Positions 55,353 through 62,715 of a stretch of DNA of 64,000 nucleotides are shown in pieces. The translations under genes were made by a program, and so were the position numbers. The notes beneath the pieces were generated by a model. The model had not been told where the DNA came from. It made no database searches and was given only the letters and a program-made list of their open reading frames with translations. The first letter of the stretch is position 1; every line of letters starts with the position of its first letter. The DNA comes from Rhodobacter sp. TJ_12 (GTDB taxonomy: Bacteria; Pseudomonadota; Alphaproteobacteria; Rhodobacterales; Rhodobacteraceae), in NCBI RefSeq assembly GCF_020023995.1, contig NZ_NRRD01000010.1:1-64000 (forward strand), given 5' to 3'.

Positions 55353-55375
55353 CCGGGCAATCCTTCACAGCCCGG
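55353..55375. other. Hairpin A between lbpA and dsrE
   Basis: CCGGGC (55353-55358) pairs with GCCCGG (55370-55375), 11-base loop, just upstream of the dsrE start. Possible control of the tusA-dsrE part of the transcript. Confidence 0.4.
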
Positions 55376-55396
55376 CCGCCACGGTCAGCCAGTGGT

Positions 55397-55414
55397 CGGG
55401 GCCTCCCTGCCCCG
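55397..55414. other. Hairpin B between lbpA and dsrE
   Basis: CGGGGC (55397-55402) pairs with GCCCCG (55409-55414) over CTCCCT. Located in the intercistronic gap. No T tract on the minus strand. Confidence 0.4.
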
Positions 55415-55459
55415 TTTCACATCCTCCCGGGCGGGGCCCGAGAGGAAAAGCTGGGTCAA

Positions 55460-55903
55460 TCAGGCCGTGCAGCCGGCGAAATTTTCGGCTTCCATCTTGG
55501 CCTCATAAGGTCCGGCCACTTCGCTGCCCGGGGTCAGAACCGCCGCCGCAGCGGCCGGATCTTCGGGCTTCACCCGCACCATCCAGCCCGCCCCATAGGT
55601 ATCGGTATTGGCCAGTTTCGGGCTGCCGGTCAGCTCTTCGTTGATCGCCACGATTTCCGAGCGGAACCCGATTTTCGCCGGGCCGACCCATTTGCCGCTT
55701 TCGACCGTCGCCACCGATTTACCGGCATCGATCGTCTTGCCAACCTTCTTGGCGGTAAAAGCGACCAGCGCCCCGGCCATAGCCGTGGCGATCATCGTCA
55801 TCCCAACGGTATAGGTGCCGTCGGACTCGGCACGATACCAAAGATTGTTGGGCACATCATAAAAAAGCTCGTCGGGCAGGTTACATCCGCGCACGATGGG
55901 CAT
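55460..55903 (-). CDS. lbpA: Lipoate-binding protein LbpA (GcvH-like)
   Basis: Protein of 147 residues with the GcvH fold. The lipoyl-lysine is K71 in a VATVESGKWVGP motif, where glycine-cleavage GcvH has ESVK. A cysteine (C7) and a FYDVPNNLWYR segment mark the start. Lack of gcvT/gcvP neighbours and the position beside the Hdr genes identify it as the lipoyl carrier of the sHdr pathway, not of glycine cleavage. ATG 55903 follows GAGGAGGAGG. C-terminal residues include a further cysteine (GCTA end). No lipoate ligase is in the window. Confidence 0.92.
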   Translation of the reverse strand: MPIVRGCNLPDELFYDVPNNLWYRAESDGTYTVGMTMIATAMAGALVAFTAKKVGKTIDAGKSVATVESGKWVGPAKIGFRSEIVAINEELTGSPKLANTDTYGAGWMVRVKPEDPAAAAAVLTPGSEVAGPYEAKMEAENFAGCTA

Positions 55904-55916
55904 GTCGTCCTCCTCC

Positions 55917-56333
55917 TCAGGCCGCCCCCGCCGCATGCAGCGGACGCGACGCACAACAAAATTCGCCCAGCCCCGTCTGCTCCAGCTTGCCGCCGACGAA
56001 GAGGGCCAAATGCTTCACCACCATCGCCTCCAATCGATGGGCGGTTTGGGCCTCTTTACCGTATGCCAGCGCGACGTTTCGGCGAAACACTATTTCACGG
56101 CAGGTTTCGCGGCAGGCATTGAAACTGGGCATGTCCTTGCAGCCTTGCCGGTGCAGCGCAAGCAAACGGAACCCGTCGACGTCGCCCGCTTCGGGCGTCT
56201 CGCCCCGCGCGGCAAGCCATGCTTCCAAGATCTGTTCGCCCATGGCGAGAAGCTCATCGGGCGCGGGCAGCGCGACACGGCGTTCCAGCCCTGCATCGAT
56301 CCGGGTCAGAATATCGGGAAAGGGCGTCTCCAT
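55917..56333 (-). CDS. Cys-rich protein of unknown function in the sHdr locus, 138 aa
   Basis: Unrecognised soluble protein. It has five cysteines: C65, C74 and C78 in an HRQGCKDMPSFNACRETCREI stretch, and adjacent C126-C127 near the end. The C-X8-C-X3-C spacing and the vicinal pair could bind a metal or carry sulfur. No signal peptide or membrane helix. The ATG at 56333 overlaps the hdrB2 stop and the next gene is lbpA, so it is cotranscribed with the sulfur genes. A helical, partly basic protein is expected. I know no named homologue; it may be an accessory or specificity factor of the complex. Confidence 0.75.
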   Translation of the reverse strand: METPFPDILTRIDAGLERRVALPAPDELLAMGEQILEAWLAARGETPEAGDVDGFRLLALHRQGCKDMPSFNACRETCREIVFRRNVALAYGKEAQTAHRLEAMVVKHLALFVGGKLEQTGLGEFCCASRPLHAAGAA

Positions 56334-57298
56334 CACCTCAGCCCCCGTTCCTTGAGATAGACGCGCGGATCGGCCATGTTTTCGGCCACGCCCACCTTGC
56401 GCTGTGACAGGCCCAGCGCCATCCCCAGAAGCTGGGTGAAATAGAGGATTTTCACGTTTGTCTTGCGACCCAGAAGCTTCTCGGCGCGCAATTGGTGGAT
56501 TTCCAGACTGGTGTGGCAGGTCGGGCATTCGGTGGCGATCACCTCTGCGCCGCAGGCCTCGGCAGTGGTAAGAATGTTCAGAACCAACTGCGTCGACGTG
56601 TCCGCGTCCGACATCGCATGCGCGCCACCGCAGCACGCGGTTTTCAGCGGGAAATCGACATTTTCCGCCCCGGCCGAGGCCAGGAGGTCGTCCATGAAAT
56701 GCGGCGCATGGGTCGATTCGCTGCCTGCGCCCTGATCCTTGTCGGGGAAGATATGGCGCGGTCGCGTATACATACAGCCATAGTAGTTCGCGATTTTCAT
56801 GCCCTTGAGCTTGCCGGCCGTGCGCCGCGCCAGCTCTTTTTCACCGACGGCGCGCTTGAGCCAATCCAACGCATGGATCGTCTCAACCCGGCCTGGCTGA
56901 TAAGCAGGATGCCCTGCCTTGGCGGAGATACGCTCGTTCGCCTCGACCGCCTGGGGGTTATGGGCCAAATCGTATTCGGCCTTTTTGAGATTGTGATAGC
57001 AGCCGTTGCAGGGTGCCATCACCACGTCAAAGCCCATTTCCTCGGTCTTGGTCAGGTTGCGCGCCGACAGATAGGTTTGCACCTGCGGGTCGATGTTTTT
57101 TACCTCCATCGCGCCGCAGCAGTTCCAGTCTTTAACCTCGACCAGTTCAAGCCCAAGCGCCTTGCCCACCGCCTTGGTCGAACGGTTATAGGCGTGCCCC
57201 GTCCCCTCAAGCGCGCAGCCCGGATAATAGGCCACCTGTTTGAGGTTTTTGTCTTTTGGATCGGATGTAAGATCCTGTTCCGTCATATCTTTGGCCAT
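56333..57298 (-). CDS. hdrB2: sHdr subunit HdrB2
   Basis: Heterodisulfide-reductase B-like subunit, 321 residues, with two CCG-domain motifs that would each hold a noncubane 4Fe-4S cluster: first C28, C60-C61, C97, C100; second C175, C222-C223, C258, C261. Both are complete. In methanogen HdrB these clusters do the disulfide chemistry; in sHdr they are thought to act on a sulfur-loaded lipoate. The start at 57298 overlaps hdrC2 (ATGA), and the stop overlaps the Cys-rich unknown. Cytoplasmic. Confidence 0.93.
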   Translation of the reverse strand: MAKDMTEQDLTSDPKDKNLKQVAYYPGCALEGTGHAYNRSTKAVGKALGLELVEVKDWNCCGAMEVKNIDPQVQTYLSARNLTKTEEMGFDVVMAPCNGCYHNLKKAEYDLAHNPQAVEANERISAKAGHPAYQPGRVETIHALDWLKRAVGEKELARRTAGKLKGMKIANYYGCMYTRPRHIFPDKDQGAGSESTHAPHFMDDLLASAGAENVDFPLKTACCGGAHAMSDADTSTQLVLNILTTAEACGAEVIATECPTCHTSLEIHQLRAEKLLGRKTNVKILYFTQLLGMALGLSQRKVGVAENMADPRVYLKERGLR

Positions 57299-58044
57299 CA
57301 GTGCCCCCCCTTCCCCGAAAGCCCAAGCGCGGCCGCCTGCTCGGCATGGCGTTCGCGCACATAGTCCTCAATCGCCGCACCGGTTTTGCCCCAGCCGCGC
57401 GTCTTGGGGCGGAGCACGGCGGTTTTCAGCAGATTGTACAGGTAAAAGACCGGCAGCTTCTTCACCAAGCCGAGGATCAAATCGCGCAGCCACGGCGGCG
57501 CCAACGGCTGCCCCGTGCGCCAAAAGAAGATGCGCAAGACATGGCCTTCTTCAATCTTGCCGGAATGCACCACATTGTCGGTAAAGCCGCGATCAAAGAC
57601 CGAAGACAGGCTTTCGCCAGTATGGCCCTTCAGTTCGAGCCAATGCGCGGTGGCCTTCATCACCGCTTCGGGCACCACATCGCGCGGGCAGGCATAGGTG
57701 CATTTGTTGCAACTTACGCATTGCCAGATGATATCCTTATCGCGCAGCAATTCCTCTTCCAGCCCCTGCCGGATCAGGTAAATCCAATAGCGCGGGTTGA
57801 ACTCGGGGTTGACCGCATTCATCGTGCAGGAATTGGTGCAAGAGCCGCATTGCCAGCAGCGGTGGATGTTCTCGCCACCCGGCAGAGCCGCGATTTCCGC
57901 CTGCATCTCCTCGTTATAATCGGTGATCGTGCGCGGCTTGATGAAGGTGGACCAATGGCCCGACACATCGACGCCATCGATCACCAACTCGTCATGGCTG
58001 ACAAGGTTTTCGGGCCGGATCAGGGTCTTTTCATGAATGGGCAT
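57298..58044 (-). CDS. hdrC2: sHdr subunit HdrC2
   Basis: HdrC-like iron-sulfur protein of 248 residues. Two 4Fe-4S sites are intact: C63, C66, C69, C73 and C109, C112, C115, C119. Hydrophobic segments near residues 180-200 are amphipathic and need not cross the membrane. ATG 58044 follows GGAGG and gives 14 bases of overlap with the upstream Hyp gene. It would link the HdrA flavin with HdrB2. Confidence 0.93.
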   Translation of the reverse strand: MPIHEKTLIRPENLVSHDELVIDGVDVSGHWSTFIKPRTITDYNEEMQAEIAALPGGENIHRCWQCGSCTNSCTMNAVNPEFNPRYWIYLIRQGLEEELLRDKDIIWQCVSCNKCTYACPRDVVPEAVMKATAHWLELKGHTGESLSSVFDRGFTDNVVHSGKIEEGHVLRIFFWRTGQPLAPPWLRDLILGLVKKLPVFYLYNLLKTAVLRPKTRGWGKTGAAIEDYVRERHAEQAAALGLSGKGGH

Positions 58045-58921
58045 CGGCAACCTCCGGGGCGTCGTCAGCGGGGGTGAGGTCAAGGCGGGCGGAAAGCGCG
58101 CCGCCGAATTCATGGGCCGCGCCATCGATCAGACGCAGCCGGGTGCGCCCGGTCTTGGTGTCGACGGCATCAAGCCCCAGCATGCGCCGCGTGTGCAGCA
58201 TCGGGTCACCCTCTTGGGTGAAGTCATTGCGCAGATATTGCCCACCGCGGTCATTGATATAGCCCGCGTAAATATGGGCCATCAGCAAATCGGCCATCCA
58301 AAGCCGGTCGCGATAGACGCCCTCGGTCTCCAGAAAGCCGTCAAGTTCCGCGCGCAATGTGGTGAAGGTGGCCAGATCGTCGGGCGCGGTGATCTGCGTG
58401 CAATCGACATCATCGGCATGCCAAATCTCGCGCAGCACCCCGGTAGAGACGCGGGCATCCCAGACCCAGCGCGCCATCAGCGGCACCGAGGGCTGGGTGA
58501 AATGCAATAGCTCCGCCCCAAGGTCGCGCACCCAGCGCATTTCTTTGCCATCGGGGAAACGCTCTATGAAAAACGCGAGTCGTTCCTCGACCGTGCCGCC
58601 GCCGTGCAACAAAACCTCGATCCGCGCGGCCATCTCTTTGATGCCGATCCGGGCGATGGCCGGGCCGATACGGCGGCGCACCGGGGCGATAAAGGCAGCC
58701 AGATCCAGAAATTCGGTTTCGCTGATGCCAATGGCGGTCTGGCCCAACAGATCTTTGAACAGGGCCGATTTAAGATGCAGTGCCGTAATGTAACGGCTGA
58801 CGCCGCCGGTGGGCTGCGCTGCCGCCCCCAAATCGGCGAAGGCGCGGCGCAGTCGATCCCCCGAAAGGTCAAGCACCGGCCCTGTCTTGCTTATCGCCTG
58901 TTTGCGCGCCCGGCCGAACAT
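58031..58921 (-). CDS. sHdr-associated conserved protein Hyp
   Basis: Protein of 296 residues found, in this position between HdrA and HdrC2, in the described type I sHdr order (C1-B1-A-hyp-C2-B2). It is soluble, mainly helical, with few cysteines and no cofactor motif that I recognise. Its start overlaps the HdrA stop as TGATG. The conserved slot argues for a structural or assembly role in the complex; function is not established from the sequence. Confidence 0.85.
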   Translation of the reverse strand: MFGRARKQAISKTGPVLDLSGDRLRRAFADLGAAAQPTGGVSRYITALHLKSALFKDLLGQTAIGISETEFLDLAAFIAPVRRRIGPAIARIGIKEMAARIEVLLHGGGTVEERLAFFIERFPDGKEMRWVRDLGAELLHFTQPSVPLMARWVWDARVSTGVLREIWHADDVDCTQITAPDDLATFTTLRAELDGFLETEGVYRDRLWMADLLMAHIYAGYINDRGGQYLRNDFTQEGDPMLHTRRMLGLDAVDTKTGRTRLRLIDGAAHEFGGALSARLDLTPADDAPEVADAHS

Positions 58922-59976
58922 CACTCTGCCGCCTGCGCTACACGAACGCCTTGGCGCGACAGCGCGGCTATCGCCGCTGCTTGGCCTTGGGCAATGGAAT
59001 CGTCAATTGTTTCAGGCCCGGAGGCCGCGCCGCATACGTAAACGCCCGGACGTGAGGTTTGGCCCGTGGTGGTGTAAGCCGCCGCCTTGCCGATATAGCC
59101 ATATTGGTTGAGATCGACGCCGAAGACCGCGCCCAGCGTCATATTATCGACATTCGGATCCATCCCGATCGCTTGCACGACCATGTCGAAGGGAATGGTG
59201 ATCGGGCGTTTGACCAGCGTATCTTCGCCCTTCACCACCAGCCGCTTGCCATCCGATGTGACCTCGGCGATGCGCGCCTTTATGTATTTGACCCGCGCTT
59301 CTTCTTGGCCTTTCCAGTAGAATTCGCCCTCGTAAAGCCCGAAGGTGCGGATATCCATGTAATAGACATAGACGTTGGTTTTGGGCGAGAGTTCGCGAAT
59401 TTCCATCGCCATATTGGCCGAGACGGTGCAGCAGATTTTCGAGCACCATTCGCGGCCAATCTGCCGATCCCGCGAGCCAACGCATAGCAAGATCGCCACC
59501 CGCTCCGGCACGCGGCCATCGGACGGGCAACGGATGCCCTTGCCCGAGGAAATCATCTGTTCCACCTGCACCGTGGTCACCACATCGGGATAGGTGCCAA
59601 AGCCCCATTCGGGTTTATTGAGGCTGTCGAAATGTGTGAATCCGGTGGCCAAAATCGCAGCATCGGCCTCGATTTTGGTGCCGTCACTAAGGGCCGCCAA
59701 GAAGTCCCCAGGATCGCCCGCGAAGCTTTGCACCTGCGCGCCCGTATGCACTGTGATATTGGCATTCGTCTGCACCCGCGTAACCATGCCGCCAATGGCG
59801 TCCTTGGCCCATTCATGGCTGGGCACCAGTTTCGCATAGCCTTGCAAGATCGGCGCGCCGCCCAAACGGTCAGCCTTGTCCACGATCACCGCCTGCCGGC
59901 CAGAAGACGCGACCGCATGCGCTGCCGACAGCCCCGCCGGGCCGCCGCCCACGATCAGGATGGGTTTCTCACTCAT
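58921..59976 (-). CDS. hdrA: sHdr subunit HdrA (flavoprotein)
   Basis: FAD-binding core subunit of 351 residues, the short HdrA form of sulfur oxidisers, without the added ferredoxin domains of methanogen HdrA. The dinucleotide motif is at residues 9-15 (VGGGPAGL), an ATG motif at about 110-112, and a 4Fe-4S site at C165, C178, C182 and C183 in the CVGSRD...WCSKICC segment. A second FAD segment near the end (YVCGAASGPETIDDSIAQG) completes the fold. It starts three bases after hdrB1. Confidence 0.94.
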   Translation of the reverse strand: MSEKPILIVGGGPAGLSAAHAVASSGRQAVIVDKADRLGGAPILQGYAKLVPSHEWAKDAIGGMVTRVQTNANITVHTGAQVQSFAGDPGDFLAALSDGTKIEADAAILATGFTHFDSLNKPEWGFGTYPDVVTTVQVEQMISSGKGIRCPSDGRVPERVAILLCVGSRDRQIGREWCSKICCTVSANMAMEIRELSPKTNVYVYYMDIRTFGLYEGEFYWKGQEEARVKYIKARIAEVTSDGKRLVVKGEDTLVKRPITIPFDMVVQAIGMDPNVDNMTLGAVFGVDLNQYGYIGKAAAYTTTGQTSRPGVYVCGAASGPETIDDSIAQGQAAAIAALSRQGVRVAQAAE

Positions 59977-59979
59977 ACT

Positions 59980-61359
59980 TCACGCTCCCTGTTCGGTTTT
60001 TTCGGGCAGGCTTTTCGGGGGTTTGACGTAGCCGGGGCCGGAGGTGATGGCGCGCTTTGGGTCATAAAGCGTCTCGATCCGGCCCTCTTTCACCTCTTCG
60101 AGATAGGTTTCGAACTCGGCCTTCGTCTTTTCCCAATCGATGCCCATCTTTTCGAGAAGCCCTTCGAACGGGCTGGCGTGCCAATGCAATTGCGCAAGTT
60201 TGTAGGGATGGGCGCCCATGGTGAGGGCGGCAAACTGGCAGTCCGCCATCACCGGCAGCGCATAGATTTTGTCGACCGCCTTGCCGATCCATTGGTTTTT
60301 ATCGAGCGTGGTGATGCAGCCGGTATCATGGCCAATCATCACATCCGAGCGCGCCTCTTCGACCGCCACCTTGATCTTGCGGTCAATCGCATAGGAGCGG
60401 GTGAATTCCCGCTCGCCGATGATGTGGCGGAACCCAAAACCGCAGCAATCATACCACGTCGAATAGTCGATCACCTGCGTGCCAAGGCTGTTCAAAAGCC
60501 CCGTCGTCACCGCGACCCGGTCACCATTCATCACCGTGTCGTCATAGATCACGTCTTCCGGCACCATTTTATAGACATGGCAGGCCGGGTGCACCGTGGT
60601 GCGGATGTTCGACACGTCGATTTGCTGGCGCTCTTTGATCCGGTGGCGCATGACATGCAGCCATTCCGAGTAATGCACGATCTCTTCCGGGATCAGCAAC
60701 TTGCCATCAACGAGCCGCCCCAACTTGCCGAGGATCTTTTTCACCTCTTCACGCAGCTCTGCCGAATGCAGCAAAAAGCCCCTGATTTCTTTGTAGTTTC
60801 CGAAAGATGTTCCGCAGTGGATCAGCGGGTAATAGGTGCCTTCTGGGAGCCCTTGCGCCTTGGCCGACACATAGGCCTGATGCATGTTGCGCAAGAACAC
60901 GGCGGCCAACGAAACCACATTGCCGATGCCCGAACCGTGGTAGTTCCATGCCGTGCAAGAGGTCTGATCGGTCTCGTCGAGATAGGTCAGCCCAAGCTCG
61001 TTCATGATCCAGAGCACCGAGGACGGATAGCCCGGAATATTGCCGCATTGGCCGCAGGATTTATGGTGCCACAGATTGGTGGTGGGGATTTTCTTGTCCC
61101 AGCCATAAAGCGTTTTCGCCATTTCGGGGGCGTGGTGATCGCCCACCCGATGCACGACGATCTCGCCCTCTTTTTCAAGCTGCCACAGGATATCGCGCAC
61201 ATCTTCCTTGCGGTCTTTGCCGGTCAGAAGGAAGCGCTTGTCAATCTTTTGCGTAACCCAATCGGTGGCGCGCCGCGCCTCGTTTTCGGTCAGGTTGGTG
61301 GGGGCCCAATCGGCGCCAAAGCCATTATAGGCGCCCTTGCCCTCTGTCTCCTCGGCCAT
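59980..61359 (-). CDS. hdrB1: sHdr subunit HdrB1
   Basis: HdrB-like subunit of 459 residues, longer than HdrB2. Cysteine groups are C102/C105 (HKSCGQCGN), C135, C182, C260 (HPACH), C305-C306 (YDCCGFGF), C348 and C374. The second CCG motif looks complete, while the first is altered (SCGQC instead of CCG), which may mean only one noncubane cluster. ATG 61359 is preferred (GCGGAAG and GGAGGAG upstream) over a GTG at 61368. It lies between hdrC1 and hdrA. Confidence 0.92.
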   Translation of the reverse strand: MAEETEGKGAYNGFGADWAPTNLTENEARRATDWVTQKIDKRFLLTGKDRKEDVRDILWQLEKEGEIVVHRVGDHHAPEMAKTLYGWDKKIPTTNLWHHKSCGQCGNIPGYPSSVLWIMNELGLTYLDETDQTSCTAWNYHGSGIGNVVSLAAVFLRNMHQAYVSAKAQGLPEGTYYPLIHCGTSFGNYKEIRGFLLHSAELREEVKKILGKLGRLVDGKLLIPEEIVHYSEWLHVMRHRIKERQQIDVSNIRTTVHPACHVYKMVPEDVIYDDTVMNGDRVAVTTGLLNSLGTQVIDYSTWYDCCGFGFRHIIGEREFTRSYAIDRKIKVAVEEARSDVMIGHDTGCITTLDKNQWIGKAVDKIYALPVMADCQFAALTMGAHPYKLAQLHWHASPFEGLLEKMGIDWEKTKAEFETYLEEVKEGRIETLYDPKRAITSGPGYVKPPKSLPEKTEQGA

Positions 61360-61403
61360 CTTCCGCACTCCTCCCTAAGTCGCGGTCCTCGTGGCGGCGA
61401 CGG

Positions 61404-62159
61404 TCAGTCGTCGTCGTCCTCCTCTTCCTGCTCTTCGAGCCATTCCTCCCATTCGTCGCGCTTCTCCTCCATCACGTCGGAAACCACGTCGAAAAGGTTT
61501 TCATCGACCTGTTCGAGTTGCTTGAGCACCCCGGTCGCCTCCCAAATCGTATAAAGCTCGACCGAGGTGCGCAGGTTCACCTCCCACGCTGTGTCGAGCG
61601 TGTGCATCGTCGGCATCGGGATCGCCTTGCGCAGCACCATCAAAGGCGCATCGACCTTGGCCACATTCGGCCCCCAATCGGGAAAGGCTTCCCGGGTAAT
61701 CATGTTCGGTGCCAATTGGTTGCCGGTCGACACAACTTTAAGCAGAACGCGCGAAAATGGCCGCAAAACCTCTTTCACCGAGGGCAATTCATGTTTGATC
61801 GCCACTTCGCGCAAGATCATCACCAACCCGCCGGGCGAGTTTTCAAACGGGCAGCGCGCAGCGCAGGTATAACATTGCGCACAGGCCCAGATTTTCTCGT
61901 GCATCGCGTCATAAATGCCTTCGAGATTTTCGGTCCAAAGCAGCTGCACAATCTCACGCGGCGAATAATCGTAATATTGCGCCGAGGGGCAGGTCGCCGT
62001 ACAGATCCCGCAATTCAAACAACCATGAATTTCATGGTCGTAAAGCGGATGCCCCCGCACATCGTCGAAGATCTGCTCAAGCGCTTCATAGGCCACGACC
62101 GGCTTTTCTGAGACCGGATCTGCAACCTTGGGTTGCGACATGTTGGTATGCGCATTCAT
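61404..62159 (-). CDS. hdrC1: sHdr subunit HdrC1
   Basis: Iron-sulfur protein of 251 residues with two 4Fe-4S sites: C47, C50, C53, C57 and C93, C96, C99, C103. It would carry electrons to or from HdrA. The last 25 residues (from about 227) are extremely acidic, ending in a run of Glu then four Asp, unlike most HdrC proteins; this tail could dock a basic partner. ATG 62159 follows GGAGGGG. First of the hdr genes proper. Confidence 0.93.
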   Translation of the reverse strand: MNAHTNMSQPKVADPVSEKPVVAYEALEQIFDDVRGHPLYDHEIHGCLNCGICTATCPSAQYYDYSPREIVQLLWTENLEGIYDAMHEKIWACAQCYTCAARCPFENSPGGLVMILREVAIKHELPSVKEVLRPFSRVLLKVVSTGNQLAPNMITREAFPDWGPNVAKVDAPLMVLRKAIPMPTMHTLDTAWEVNLRTSVELYTIWEATGVLKQLEQVDENLFDVVSDVMEEKRDEWEEWLEEQEEEDDDD

Positions 62160-62220
62160 GGCTGGCCCCTCCCCGGGCTGGCGCGACGGTCTATTCCGGC
62201 AAGTTGCGCGGCTAAAAACC

Positions 62221-62601
62221 CTAGTAGGTCAACACCTTGGCATCATCGTCTTCCATGATATCCTCGATCACTTTCGCCCCGCCGACGATCCCCGAACATT
62301 CGGGGATCAGGTCTTCTTCGGTCATGTCGAAAAGATCGAGATTGGGCGAACAGCACCAAAATTTCGCCCCGGCCCCATGCGCATCCTTGATGAAGTCATA
62401 GACCGTTTTGGGCGAACCTTCCTTGACCACAAGGCCTTCTGCCACGCCCGTTTTCATCAGCCGTCCAGCAGTCGCGGTGCAGACCACATCGACCTCGTAA
62501 TCCATTGCCGCGGCAACCGTGGCTTGAAAGAACGGGGCCCCCAATTCCTCGCCATTGCGCGGATCGGTATTGACCATAAGAATGATAAGTTTGCTCGCCA
62601 A
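62221..62601 (-). CDS. DsrE-family protein (DsrE3C-like)
   Basis: DsrE/F-like sulfur-transfer protein of 126 residues. Cysteines are C41, the vicinal C83-C84 (FWCCSPN) and C102 (PECSG). The start is a TTG at 62601, preceded by GGGAGGG; an upstream GTG frame lacks this. It heads the hdr genes in the position of the DsrE3C of described sHdr loci. A promoter candidate (62678-62706) lies about 80 bases upstream. Confidence 0.85.
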   Translation of the reverse strand: MASKLIILMVNTDPRNGEELGAPFFQATVAAAMDYEVDVVCTATAGRLMKTGVAEGLVVKEGSPKTVYDFIKDAHGAGAKFWCCSPNLDLFDMTEEDLIPECSGIVGGAKVIEDIMEDDDAKVLTY

Positions 62602-62677
62602 GGCGCCCTCCCAAACGACCGTGACCACATTTTTCGGAGTATTCGATCAGCGCTCCCTTCACCGTTCGAATGCTCAA

Positions 62678-62706
62678 ATCGTCAGATGTAATTTTTGGAA
62701 TGTCAA
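62678..62706 (-). promoter_or_regulatory. Promoter candidate of the sHdr operon
   Basis: On the minus strand TTGACA (62706-62701) and GACGAT (62683-62678), 17-base spacer, in an AT-rich stretch before dsrE. The -35 box is a perfect consensus, the -10 weak. CATTCGA-like words (62640-62648 and 62664-62672) lie just downstream. Confidence 0.5.
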
Positions 62707-62715
62707 AAGATTTTT

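Noticed and set aside
55460-55903. LbpA gene as glycine-cleavage H protein
   Set aside because: No gcvT or gcvP is near, the lipoyl motif is ESGK rather than ESVK, and the gene is inside the Hdr operon.
59632-61554. 640-codon open frame on the plus strand opposite hdrB1 and hdrC1
   Set aside because: The opposite strand carries HdrB1 and HdrC1 with ordered Fe-S ligands. The antisense product shows only His/Arg-rich sequence.
54606-62601. Reverse dissimilatory sulfite reductase (rDsr) pathway, suggested by DsrE and TusA
   Set aside because: No DsrA, DsrB, DsrC or DsrMKJOP genes are present; the Hdr subunits and LbpA define the sHdr pathway instead.
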